Positions 1 to 6,522 of a DNA stretch of 8,165 nt are shown piece by piece. The stretch's first letter is position 1. Every line of letters begins with the position of its first letter. Both the position numbers and the translations under genes were made by a program. This stretch comes from Methanoculleus sp. UBA77 (GTDB lineage Archaea; Halobacteriota; Methanomicrobia; Methanomicrobiales; Methanoculleaceae): NCBI GenBank assembly GCA_002499455.1, contig DALN01000054.1:17727-25891 (forward strand), written 5' to 3'. The notes under the pieces were generated by a model, which was given only the letters and a program-made list of their open reading frames with translations, made no database searches and was not told the DNA's origin.

Positions 1-57
1 GAACTCGCATATCACTTCGGCCGCAGGCGGGTTTACGTATTTTCGTACCTCTGCCAT
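1..57 (-). CDS. TIGR04255-like protein, N-terminal fragment (cut by window edge)
   Basis: Only the first 19 codons lie in the window. They read MAEVRKYVNPPAAEVICEF, which resembles the usual opening of TIGR04255 proteins (a basic/aromatic stretch, then NPP, then a V/A-x-CEF motif). That family is sporadically distributed in bacteria and archaea and has no settled function. The ATG at 57 is supported by a purine-rich ribosome binding site (GAGGAGAAG, about 61-69) and a TATA-like box near 95-102. It is transcribed away from the dolichol-kinase-like gene, so the two form a divergent pair. The family call rests on a short N-terminal match and could be wrong; the start itself is well supported. 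Confidence 0.6.
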   Translation of the reverse strand, partial: MAEVRKYVNPPAAEVICEF

Positions 58-94
58 GATCTTCTCCTCAAGGGGTGTAGGATAGAAGGAGACT

Positions 95-102
95 ACTTTA
101 AG
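95..102 (-). promoter_or_regulatory. TATA-like box for the TIGR04255-like gene
   Basis: The minus strand reads CTTAAAGT here, preceded by an A/C-rich BRE-like segment. A start of transcription about 25 bases downstream (near 73) would give a leader of about 16 bases carrying the GAGGAGAAG ribosome binding site. Placement is by eye. Confidence 0.4.
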
Positions 103-151
103 GTGACTGCTGCCGGGAGAGCGACGGGACCGCGACGGTGAGCACCCGTAC

Positions 152-159
152 TTTATCAT
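152..159 (+). promoter_or_regulatory. TATA-like box, leaderless distance to the ATG at 182
   Basis: TTTATCAT is centred about 27 bases before the ATG, the normal spacing between an archaeal TATA box and the transcription start. No ribosome binding site lies just before the ATG, so the mRNA probably begins at or next to the start codon. Confidence 0.45.
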
Positions 160-181
160 CCGGGGCACCCATCCGGATGCA

Positions 182-748
182 ATGGGCGAGACATTCCGCC
201 AGACGGTCCACCTCCTCATGGGGGTCATCGGCGCCGGGATCATCCTCCATCTCAATGACCGATGGGCGTTTGTCTTTTTGAGCACCGTGCTCGTCGCCGT
301 CTTCCTCCTCTGCGACGCCTTCACCCGCGGCTACGACGTCCCGGTCTTCTCGCAGGTATTCGACGAGACCGAACGGCAGGGGAAGATCCCGCTCAAGGGC
401 GCCATCGCCTACTCCGCCGGCGCCCTCTTCTGTCTCGCGGTCTTCGGGAGGGAGTACGCTGCGGTCGGGCTCGTCACGGTCGGGGTGCTCGGCAGCGTCT
501 CAACGCTCATCGGGGTCCGGTTCGGCCGGCACGTCCTCCGGGGCAAGAAGTCGCTCGAGGGAACGGCTGCCGGGGCGGCGGCGGCCGCGTTCGCGCTCAC
601 CCTCCTTCTCCCGTGGTGGGCGGCGGTGGTGGTGGCGGGGGTCGCCGGGGTCATCGAGGCATACTTCCCGCTCGACGACAACATGGCAATCCAGATCGGG
701 GCGTGCGTGACGCTCGCGGCGGTGGGGGTTATCGCGACGGGACTCTGA
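182..748 (+). CDS. dolichol kinase / phosphatidate cytidylyltransferase-like membrane protein
   Basis: This 188-residue, strongly hydrophobic protein has about six predicted membrane segments. It resembles the SEC59/DGK1/VTE5 group of CTP-dependent lipid kinases, which phosphorylate polyprenols or related lipid alcohols in the membrane. Family signatures visible are R6-x3-H10 at the N-terminus, a KG pair at 72-73 after a charged loop, the G-x3-G-R-H stretch at 111-117, KKSLEGT at 122-128, and DDN at 165-167 near the C-terminus. In the usual GD-x2-A/S-x3-G motif the aspartate is replaced by Ser105, so activity or substrate may differ. The ATG is chosen because the frame has no better start after the stop at 104-106 and a TATA-like box sits 27 bases upstream. 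Archaeal relatives probably act in archaeal lipid or isoprenoid phosphate metabolism; the substrate here is unknown. Confidence 0.75.
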   Translation: MGETFRQTVHLLMGVIGAGIILHLNDRWAFVFLSTVLVAVFLLCDAFTRGYDVPVFSQVFDETERQGKIPLKGAIAYSAGALFCLAVFGREYAAVGLVTVGVLGSVSTLIGVRFGRHVLRGKKSLEGTAAGAAAAAFALTLLLPWWAAVVVAGVAGVIEAYFPLDDNMAIQIGACVTLAAVGVIATGL

Positions 749-833
749 GGAGAGGCAGAACTTGAGAAGAGCGGGGCAGTCTAACTGCGGTGGAGAAATG
801 GGGTCCCGGAAGAGGAGGAAGGGGGGGCTCCCT
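749..833. other. convergent spacer with polypurine tract
   Basis: The plus-strand kinase-like gene and the minus-strand zinc-ribbon gene end facing each other across 85 bases. There is no T-rich terminator on either strand. A 20-base all-purine run lies at 808-827, read as a C/T tract just past the stop of the minus-strand gene. Its role is unknown. Confidence 0.4.
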
Positions 834-1202
834 TCAGTGCCTGACGCCCCGCTTCTTGAGTTCCTCGGACTTCCGCTTCGAGCACTCCTCGCACCGGAAC
901 TCGGGCGCCGGATCGTTGGACTTATCATAGTTCTCCGCACGGACAAGGCGGTAGCCGCGGGCGATCTTCCCGCAGTCCACGCAGCGCACCTCCTCTTTGA
1001 CCTCCCACTGGGCGGCGAGCGTCTCTGAGGTGAAGATGAACCGGTCGACCCAGAAGAAGATGAGGCCCCCGATGAGGTTTGCGATGATCGTCGCGGTCAG
1101 CGCCCCGAGGCCCGCGAGCCAGTAGAGCACGACGGCGAGGATCGGCGTCGAGAGCTGCCAGCGGACGAGGTAAAGACCGTATCGTTTAAAATTTACTTCC
1201 AC
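834..1202 (-). CDS. GtrA-like small membrane protein with C-terminal zinc ribbon
   Basis: This 122-residue protein begins with a basic segment (NFKRYGLYLVRWQ) and has two membrane helices at about 14-31 and 33-55. They end in FFWVDRFIFTS, a pattern that recalls the end of GtrA-type membrane proteins. The soluble C-terminal half carries two CxxC pairs, C74/C77 and C104/C107, a likely zinc-binding ribbon, followed by a charged Lys/Glu/Arg tail. Start: GTG at 1202, because an upstream ATG two bases earlier is in a frame that stops after three codons. A TATA-like box at 1224-1232 lies about 26 bases upstream, which fits a leaderless message. The function is unknown; classic GtrA proteins help move lipid-linked sugars, but this one has only half the usual helices. 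Confidence 0.7.
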   Translation of the reverse strand: MEVNFKRYGLYLVRWQLSTPILAVVLYWLAGLGALTATIIANLIGGLIFFWVDRFIFTSETLAAQWEVKEEVRCVDCGKIARGYRLVRAENYDKSNDPAPEFRCEECSKRKSEELKKRGVRH

Positions 1203-1223
1203 ATATAAAATTCGCCCGGGGAC

Positions 1224-1232
1224 CTCTTAAAA
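1224..1232 (-). promoter_or_regulatory. TATA-like box for the GtrA-like gene
   Basis: The minus strand reads TTTTAAGAG, centred about 26 bases before the GTG start at 1202. There is no ribosome binding site in between. A second AT-rich run, TTTTATAT at 1204-1211, touches the start codon and is too close to serve that start. Confidence 0.4.
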
Positions 1233-1307
1233 CCGGGGCCGGCACCCGGCGGAAGGCCGCGCCGGGTGAGGGAAAGGCGGTATGAGCAGCCCCATTTTTT
1301 TGTGTGG

Positions 1308-2261
1308 TCACCCGAGCACAAGGATCCGGCGCGTCAGGCTCTTATGCACCCGCTGCTCGTGCTCCTGCAGGATGGTGAAGTGCCGGGCGGCGATCGGCGT
1401 GATGTCGCGGTGCGTGACGACGACCGCGCGCCTCCCCGGCCTGAGGATCCGCCGGATCTCCGCGAGCGAGCCGTCGTAGAGCCGGTCCATGCTCTCCCCG
1501 TGGATCCTGACCGACTGGCCGTAGGGGAGGTCGGTCACGACCGAGTCGAGGGCGCCGTCGCAGACCGGGACCGCCGTGGCGTCGGCGATCATCACGTCCG
1601 AGCCGGGGAGGTTCTGCCGGTAGCCAGCGACCATCGCGGGGTCGAAGTCGCTGCCGAGCACCCGGACGCCGATCTCGCGGGCCTCGAGCAGGATCCCGCC
1701 GGTGCCGCAGAAGGGGTCGAAGATCAGTTCCCCCGACCGGACCAGGGAGATGTTCACGAGCGCCCGGCCCATCCGGGGCATCATCACGCCGGGGTGGAAG
1801 AACGGCCGACGCATGGGGTTCCGGTACTCGAACCCGCCCCGGTCGATCCGCGCAATCACGCGGCCGAAGTAGCAGCGGTCATCCGAGACGACGGCGCGGT
1901 ACTCTTCGACGGGCTCACGGAGCGAGACCGGGCCGGCGACGAGCCCCCCGATCAGTCTCTCGACCTCAAGACGCGGCACATCCATGTGGGCCCCCTGGAT
2001 CAGTTTCACCCGACCGGCAAACGGCTTCTCGGTCCGGATGGCGAGGTCGCGGAGGAGGGCCGCGAGCGCATCCTTCGAGGGCTCGCACTCGCCGAGGTAC
2101 TCCATCACCACGTGCGTCAGGGCAAGCCGCCCGACGGCCTCCGGGTCCGGGCACTCCGCGACCGCGACCTGGGTCCGCCGGTCGAGGACGGTGCCCACGC
2201 ACTCGAGTTCAGCAACCGGGAGGTCGGGGTGCTCGCCGGAGAGTTCGAAGAGCAGTTTCAT
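1308..2261 (-). CDS. trmG10: tRNA (guanine(10)-N2)-methyltransferase, Trm-G10/Trm11 family
   Basis: This 317-residue protein methylates N2 of guanosine 10 in tRNA (mono- or dimethylation in archaea) using S-adenosylmethionine. The N-terminal half, to about residue 140, fits the THUMP-containing RNA-binding region. A conserved linker RRPFFHPGVMMPRMGRALVN spans 151-170. The Rossmann methyltransferase domain follows, with motif I DPFCGTGG at 182-189, an acidic SAM-ribose contact in SDFD (203-206), and the catalytic motif IV DLPYG at 244-248, the N/DPPY type of amino-methyltransferases. Length is close to that of archaeal relatives and no break is seen. The ATG at 2261 starts the family-like MKLLFELSGEHPDLP. 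A TATA-like box 29 bases upstream and the lack of a ribosome binding site suggest a leaderless mRNA. This is a chromosomal housekeeping gene and marks the edge of the AT-richer block. Confidence 0.92.
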   Translation of the reverse strand: MKLLFELSGEHPDLPVAELECVGTVLDRRTQVAVAECPDPEAVGRLALTHVVMEYLGECEPSKDALAALLRDLAIRTEKPFAGRVKLIQGAHMDVPRLEVERLIGGLVAGPVSLREPVEEYRAVVSDDRCYFGRVIARIDRGGFEYRNPMRRPFFHPGVMMPRMGRALVNISLVRSGELIFDPFCGTGGILLEAREIGVRVLGSDFDPAMVAGYRQNLPGSDVMIADATAVPVCDGALDSVVTDLPYGQSVRIHGESMDRLYDGSLAEIRRILRPGRRAVVVTHRDITPIAARHFTILQEHEQRVHKSLTRRILVLG

Positions 2262-2286
2262 CCTTATGGTATTGGCCCCGCGGGGC

Positions 2287-2293
2287 GATAAAG
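2287..2293 (-). promoter_or_regulatory. TATA-like box for trmG10
   Basis: The minus strand reads CTTTATC, centred about 29 bases before the ATG at 2261 in otherwise GC-rich sequence. It has nearly the same core as the TTTATCAT box before the kinase-like gene. Confidence 0.4.
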
Positions 2294-2554
2294 CGGGGGG
2301 ATGACGGATCTATCCTTGATACCGAGGACCCGCTGGATACTGCTGACTGGTACCGCTCCGATTGGGTGCAACTCAAGATCCTGGCCGCCGGGAAGAAGAT
2401 GAATGAAGTATATGCGATCTCGCCAGAGAATAAGGGATATGCTGAAAGGTTTCGGCTAAAATTACGGGGATTTTGTGGGATTCAATGATCTGCCGGGAGG
2501 AACAGGGTACTGAAAATGATGGGGGAGAGAGTTCATTGTATCTCCATTGCGGGC
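2294..2554. other. gene-poor junction between trmG10 and the SPFH cluster
   Basis: This spacer lies between the trmG10 promoter and the end of the membrane-protein gene. Composition changes here from GC-rich to AT-richer. It holds one open frame on the plus strand that looks like a gene tail (see 2312-2488). No clear T-rich terminator is visible on the minus strand after the stop at 2555. Confidence 0.5.
2312..2488 (+). pseudogene. possible C-terminal remnant of an unidentified gene
   Basis: A plus-strand frame reads through from inside the trmG10 start region to the TGA at 2486-2488 with no plausible start codon of its own. From about 2312 the peptide looks protein-like: it contains DTEDPLDTADWYRSDW, then WVQLKILAAGKKMNEVYAIS, and ends KLRGFCGIQ. 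It has balanced charged, aromatic and hydrophobic residues. The only in-frame ATG would leave about 30 residues. I do not recognise the family. It could be the tail of a gene broken when the neighbouring cluster was inserted, or chance. Confidence 0.3.
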
Positions 2555-3304
2555 TTAGCGGTGGAGTTGACCGGTTACCAGGATTTTTTGAACAGCATCT
2601 TGAATGCGCATGAAGCTTGCCAAACGCTCGCCTTCTGCGGAACCATTGACTTCACGTATTGTGCTTCTCACATCATTTAAGAGATCACGTATGAGTTCAT
2701 ACTCATCGTCTTGCATCTTATTTGCAGAAACACGACTACGAATTTGATTTCGGATCGTAGAAAGATCATCATCAATCTCCCTCTGCAACGTATTGCTTTC
2801 ATCACTGGACGGCAACTGACGAAACTCGATCAACGTCTGCTGCACCGTGTTATACAGGGCCATTTGCTCGTCTCGCGGACGACCATGGATAACTCCCTCA
2901 CCTTCCTGTCCGATAGACCACATAGCCACCAATATTAAGATCAGTAGTAACCATTTACCAAGAATTATCAATAGATATGCCTGGTCAAAAGAACTATTAT
3001 TGAAAACCAAAAGGAATACAGTGGCTATTAACGCACTTGCAATCAGGAAGATGCCGATCGTACTTCCAATGCTGATGTGCATTGCCGCAGGCAGTTTAGT
3101 TGTTGCATCTTTTGTAAAAAGCTGGAAATTATAAATTCCATATATCCCTGTTATAATTACCATCAAAGACACGTCGATCATCGCTATCCAGTATGAGTAG
3201 CGGGGTGTATCCGGTGCGAATGACAGGAAGATGCCAATAGTAAAAGACAGGGCAACAAGTAAAGCGGCGACTTGAATCAGAAGATTACGGTTATTATGAG
3301 TCAT
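2555..3304 (-). CDS. four-helix membrane protein with helical cytosolic tail
   Basis: This 249-residue protein has four predicted membrane helices at about 8-30, 36-60, 77-101 and 109-131. A hydrophilic C-terminal half of about 115 residues is rich in Glu, Asp, Arg and Gln and should be helical or coiled. I do not recognise the family. It is the last gene of the cluster, starting 37 bases after the SPFH gene ends; a weak GGTGGT sits about 9 bases before the ATG. The SPFH protein upstream has no membrane helix of its own, so this protein may be its membrane anchor or partner, as small membrane proteins are beside SPFH genes in the bacterial ydj operon. That role is inferred from context only. 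Confidence 0.8.
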   Translation of the reverse strand: MTHNNRNLLIQVAALLVALSFTIGIFLSFAPDTPRYSYWIAMIDVSLMVIITGIYGIYNFQLFTKDATTKLPAAMHISIGSTIGIFLIASALIATVFLLVFNNSSFDQAYLLIILGKWLLLILILVAMWSIGQEGEGVIHGRPRDEQMALYNTVQQTLIEFRQLPSSDESNTLQREIDDDLSTIRNQIRSRVSANKMQDDEYELIRDLLNDVRSTIREVNGSAEGERLASFMRIQDAVQKILVTGQLHR

Positions 3305-3341
3305 TTTAGTTTACCACCACACATTCGTTCTAATCGATACT

Positions 3342-4478
3342 TCAAAGGGTTTTACCACACTCGGGACAGAACTTCGCCCCTTCAGGAACCTGGGCACCAC
3401 ATGAAGGACAGCTGGCAGTCGATACAATTTTTTTGCCACAATGAGGACAAAAATTAGAACGAGTCGTCAGAGCCTGTCGACATGATGGACACACAGACGT
3501 TGTCGTAAGATTTGCACCACATTTGATGCAGAACTGACTACCTGCAGGAAGGTTTGCCTGACATTTTGGGCATATCAATGCAGATGAATTACCCGGTGGC
3601 GTCTGTGTAACCGATTGTGTTGCCTGATCCGTCATATAAGCGAACGGTCCAGCCATCCTGGCGCCGACTCCAAGCCCGATGCCAGCACCCATTAACGTCC
3701 CGGGAGCGCCGGGATTTTTTGCAGCTTCCGTCATAACATCGAAGCCCCGCATCATCTGGTATCGCTGGTCGCCAAGCCGTTCAATCTCCCGGGCTTTGAG
3801 ATCAATCTCCTGGATCTTTTTCAACTCGTCAGTTGGGATGGTGATTGATGTGATGAAGAATTTGAGTAACTCAAGACCGTATTTGGCGAATTCGTCCCTG
3901 AGACGCTCTTCAACTAATTGTGATATTTCATCAATCCGGGCTGTGATAGTAGCAATCGAGAGGTTCCTATCCACAACGTATTTTGCTACAATGTCTTTCA
4001 CCCTGGTGAGAATCACCCCGCGGAAATATTCGAGTACCATATCTCCTTTCCATTCGGGCATAGTTCCCACAATCTGGGTGATAAATAACCGCGAATCGGC
4101 AACTCGAAGTCCGAACTGCCCAAAACAACCTACAGGAACAAGCACCCCGTATTTTGGGTCCTCAACCGGTATGGGTGTTCGAGTGCCCCATTTATAATCA
4201 AGACGGGAAACCTGATTGACGTAATATATCTCCGCGGTGAATGGAGTCTCTCCACCAAACGGTAAATTAACAAGTCTCCCCAATAACGGTAAGTTTTTGG
4301 TCGATAGCGTGTGGGTGCCGGGTCCGAAAACATCCAGAGCCTGTCCACCCTTGAAAAATATTGCCTCCTGGCTTTCATTTACAATGAGTTGTGCTCCCAG
4401 TGTGATGTTCTCTTTATCATACTTCCAGACCAGACGTTCTGGAGACCCGTCATATTTAATGCGATCAATAAGCGCCAT
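3342..4478 (-). CDS. SPFH/Band 7 protein, YdjI type (COG4260), with three C-terminal zinc ribbons
   Basis: This 378-residue protein belongs to the stomatin/prohibitin-like group often labelled 'virion core protein-like' or YdjI. SPFH proteins form oligomeric assemblies on membranes and organise lipid or protein domains. The family-typical opening includes GAQLIVNESQEAIFFKGG (28-45) and FGPGTHTLSTKNLPLL (51-66). The SPFH region runs to about 225 and a helical segment follows. A Gly/Ala-rich linker (about 257-277) and a Gln/Thr/Pro stretch lead to six CxxC pairs: C303/C306 with C317/C320, C330/C333 with C344/C347, and C357/C360 with C371/C374, making three tandem zinc ribbons. There is no N-terminal membrane helix. 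The ATG at 4478 has a strong site (GGAGAGGA) and lies 15 bases after the preceding gene, so the two are surely co-transcribed. B. subtilis YdjI works with PspA, YdjG and YdjH at the membrane; no PspA is present here. Confidence 0.9.
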   Translation of the reverse strand: MALIDRIKYDGSPERLVWKYDKENITLGAQLIVNESQEAIFFKGGQALDVFGPGTHTLSTKNLPLLGRLVNLPFGGETPFTAEIYYVNQVSRLDYKWGTRTPIPVEDPKYGVLVPVGCFGQFGLRVADSRLFITQIVGTMPEWKGDMVLEYFRGVILTRVKDIVAKYVVDRNLSIATITARIDEISQLVEERLRDEFAKYGLELLKFFITSITIPTDELKKIQEIDLKAREIERLGDQRYQMMRGFDVMTEAAKNPGAPGTLMGAGIGLGVGARMAGPFAYMTDQATQSVTQTPPGNSSALICPKCQANLPAGSQFCIKCGANLTTTSVCPSCRQALTTRSNFCPHCGKKIVSTASCPSCGAQVPEGAKFCPECGKTL

Positions 4479-4493
4479 AGTATATCCTCTCCA

Positions 4494-6287
4494 TTACCGT
4501 GCGAATAAGACCTCTTTCGTGCCAATTCTGAGCGACCTGACGTCAAAATGTGAGAGAGCAATGCTGCTGGATGGGGCCAGAATTTCCCTTCTTTCTGACT
4601 TTTTTGTATAGTACCTCGCACCAATCACTGGCAGATAGATTAATTGCAGTTGTCTAACGTTTCCTCCGGCATAACCCTGTGTTGACGATACGAATTGCTT
4701 CATATATTTTAATGCATCATCCGAACCCACCACGGGAACTACCGCGGGTGTTGAGTATCCGATGGTTGTACGGGACCGAATTGCACCATAACATTGCTCA
4801 TTCAGAGGATCGCTTGAGTTGATAACGAAGCATTGCTTGTTATGGCGCATAGCTTCTGTTAAGATAAGTCCGGACGCCATTGATCCTTTCTTGAATATCA
4901 CACCTTTCTGCTGTGAGAAATCCAGTTCGGCAAGCCAGAATGGTAGTAATATCTTCCTTTCTTCATCCACCGACTCTTTTCCACCTAAGAACGAGGATTT
5001 CACCAGGGCCACCATTCTTCCTTCAGCCCAGCCAAAGTCAGACACTACAGGTAGAGAAGCTTCACCGGCTGTCGATTCCATGTGCAGCGTCAGATTAGAT
5101 AGGAAAGCTGACAACCACCTCAAATCCGAGGAGGGGGTCTGTGCTTTATCAACCATCTCTTCGAGGTTAGCCAAAAAGGTAGTGAAGGGCATCCCCGCTT
5201 CAGCGCCGCATTGGCCGTAGAATCTCACACAGGTGGCAAGAATGCGGATTGTGTCCGCGTCGTTGCGTGTTCCCTCAGCAGCGGGTACAGTCTCTCTTGG
5301 TTTCATTCCAGTTGCTTCAATTGCGGATGCAGTCTGCTCAAGTTTTTCAGCTATTGACTCCAGATTTTCTGCCACATAATCCGTCATCACGCCGTCTGCA
5401 CTGCAAAACAGATCCTCTAGAATGTTTACAGCCTCTTCGAGTAGCTTCATCCTGGTTGCCAGAGCATCTGAAAATGCAGCTAACGACGGATCAATAGCCG
5501 ATACCAATTGATTGGTCGTATTGTACAGTTCATTAAGGGCATGGAGGTTCGTTTTTGCTTTATGAAAGCCATCAGGTGTCGGGCTGGCAAGATGGTGGCG
5601 GACATTAGACAGGTAACCTGCCTCAAGACATCGTACTTCCAGAGCGTGCAACTCATACTGCTCCTTCTCGCCTATTGCAAAAAGCCTGATCTCAGGTGAT
5701 TGAACGCGGACCACGGTCTCTTTTATTTTATCAACTAAATAATTCAGGTTAGGCGCTGATCGCAGTGTCTGATGAAAGGGAGAGGAAGGAAGCCCGGTAA
5801 GCAGGGAAAATGTAAAGAGGGACTGATAGCGAGTCAGGCTGAATATATCGGTTGCACGATCGGCTGCATTCTTCAATGGAGGTAATAGTTTGTCGTTGAA
5901 GATGAACTTGCGAGATGCCTCGTCAACCGTGGTGCCGATTCCTGCATTGCCGGCCACCTGGGAGATCCATTTCCTGATATCGCTTTTAAGGCGATCCATC
6001 TCCTCTGATGCTGTCTGCAGGGCAAATGTCCCGCCGCAGTAATCGCAGACGACACTAACCTGAGAAGGATCACTCGGTAACGGTAAAGGCGCCATACAAC
6101 CCGGACATTGTAAGGAAACAGCCTCCTTGGGCAGAGCAGATACAGCCGCCGAGATAGGTTCCTCACTATGTCCAACCTGTGTGCTGAACTTCGCCTTCAG
6201 TTTTTTATAGGTACCGATATCAATCTCACCGAGCGCCACTCGACGATCAAGTGCATCCAGAATCTTTTCCATTTCGATATTGTCCAT
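4494..6287 (-). CDS. SHOCT-like and zinc-ribbon large protein of unknown function
   Basis: This 597-residue protein starts with a short helical pair (EKILDALDRRVALGEIDIG, about 7-25, then YKKLKAKF), which matches the SHOCT-type pattern of leucines, GEI and YxxLKAK. SHOCT is usually a C-terminal oligomerisation motif. A zinc ribbon follows with C61/C64 and C81/C84 (CPGC and CDYC). The middle, about 95-400, is mostly helical and unrecognised. The C-terminal 200 residues look beta-rich and include LLPFWLAELDF (447-457), like the PFW strand in other zinc-ribbon proteins of membrane-associated clusters. No convincing membrane helix is seen. The ATG at 6287 has an excellent site (GAGGTGA). It overlaps nothing and sits 15 bases before the SPFH gene. 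By position it may be the YdjG-like partner of the SPFH protein, but I see no membrane segments, so this is only a suggestion. Confidence 0.85.
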   Translation of the reverse strand: MDNIEMEKILDALDRRVALGEIDIGTYKKLKAKFSTQVGHSEEPISAAVSALPKEAVSLQCPGCMAPLPLPSDPSQVSVVCDYCGGTFALQTASEEMDRLKSDIRKWISQVAGNAGIGTTVDEASRKFIFNDKLLPPLKNAADRATDIFSLTRYQSLFTFSLLTGLPSSPFHQTLRSAPNLNYLVDKIKETVVRVQSPEIRLFAIGEKEQYELHALEVRCLEAGYLSNVRHHLASPTPDGFHKAKTNLHALNELYNTTNQLVSAIDPSLAAFSDALATRMKLLEEAVNILEDLFCSADGVMTDYVAENLESIAEKLEQTASAIEATGMKPRETVPAAEGTRNDADTIRILATCVRFYGQCGAEAGMPFTTFLANLEEMVDKAQTPSSDLRWLSAFLSNLTLHMESTAGEASLPVVSDFGWAEGRMVALVKSSFLGGKESVDEERKILLPFWLAELDFSQQKGVIFKKGSMASGLILTEAMRHNKQCFVINSSDPLNEQCYGAIRSRTTIGYSTPAVVPVVGSDDALKYMKQFVSSTQGYAGGNVRQLQLIYLPVIGARYYTKKSERREILAPSSSIALSHFDVRSLRIGTKEVLFAR

Positions 6288-6522
6288 GGTTTCACCTCAC
6301 GCTATATTCCGGTAAAGCATTAATTGCGTTAATTTTTCACAGATGGTATATACGTTATGTAATGGATCTGCTTCAGAGCCAATCAAATCTCTCTTTATAG
6401 ACAGCAATAGTGTTGAATGACCTCTAATCCCTCCATTACATGATTTTTTGAGTGCTCTCCACCAATGTTCAGCCTATACTAGACAGTCATACTATCGTAC
6501 AACGGACTCTGCTGCTCACTCG
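6288..6522 (-). promoter_or_regulatory. spacer with possible internal promoter of the cluster
   Basis: This is the only long gap inside the cluster (235 bases). On the minus strand it carries AT-rich boxes that could serve as TATA elements: GTATATACC at 6346-6354 and CTATAAAGAG at about 6394-6403. Either could start a separate message for the 597-aa gene and those after it. The same gap contains the open frame at 6297-6473. No strong hairpin terminator was seen after the 332-aa gene. Confidence 0.35.
6297..6473 (-). CDS. candidate small protein or gene remnant (58 codons, no standard start)
   Basis: A frame between the stop at 6474-6476 and the TGA at 6297-6299 is open for 58 codons and looks protein-like. 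It begins AEHWWRALKKSCNGG, continues through LLLSIKRDLIGSEADPLHN, and ends ICEKLTQLMLYRNIA. The TGA lies 9 bases before the ATG of the 597-aa gene and overlaps its ribosome binding site, the arrangement of a translationally coupled upstream gene. There is no in-frame ATG or GTG near its beginning. A TTG (about 40 codons from the end) with AGAGGT upstream is the best start. It may be the tail of a decayed gene. Family unknown. Confidence 0.35.
   Translation of the reverse strand, partial: AEHWWRALKKSCNGGIRGHSTLLLSIKRDLIGSEADPLHNVYTICEKLTQLMLYRNIA

Noticed and set aside
262..765. Second plus-strand frame inside the kinase-like gene
   Set aside because: Arg/Gly-rich shadow without motifs; the overlapping frame has the family signatures and membrane helices.
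1293..1301. T-run on the plus strand as a terminator
   Set aside because: It would terminate plus-strand transcription, but no plus-strand gene lies just before it; on the strand of trmG10 it is an A-run.
1266..2291. 341-codon plus-strand frame antisense to trmG10
   Set aside because: Its product is a Pro/Arg/Asp/His-rich composition typical of an antisense shadow in GC-rich DNA, and the opposite strand encodes a clear Trm-G10 enzyme.
3679..4197. Plus-strand frame opposite the SPFH gene
   Set aside because: The minus strand carries an unmistakable SPFH domain and zinc ribbons; this frame has no promoter or ribosome binding site.
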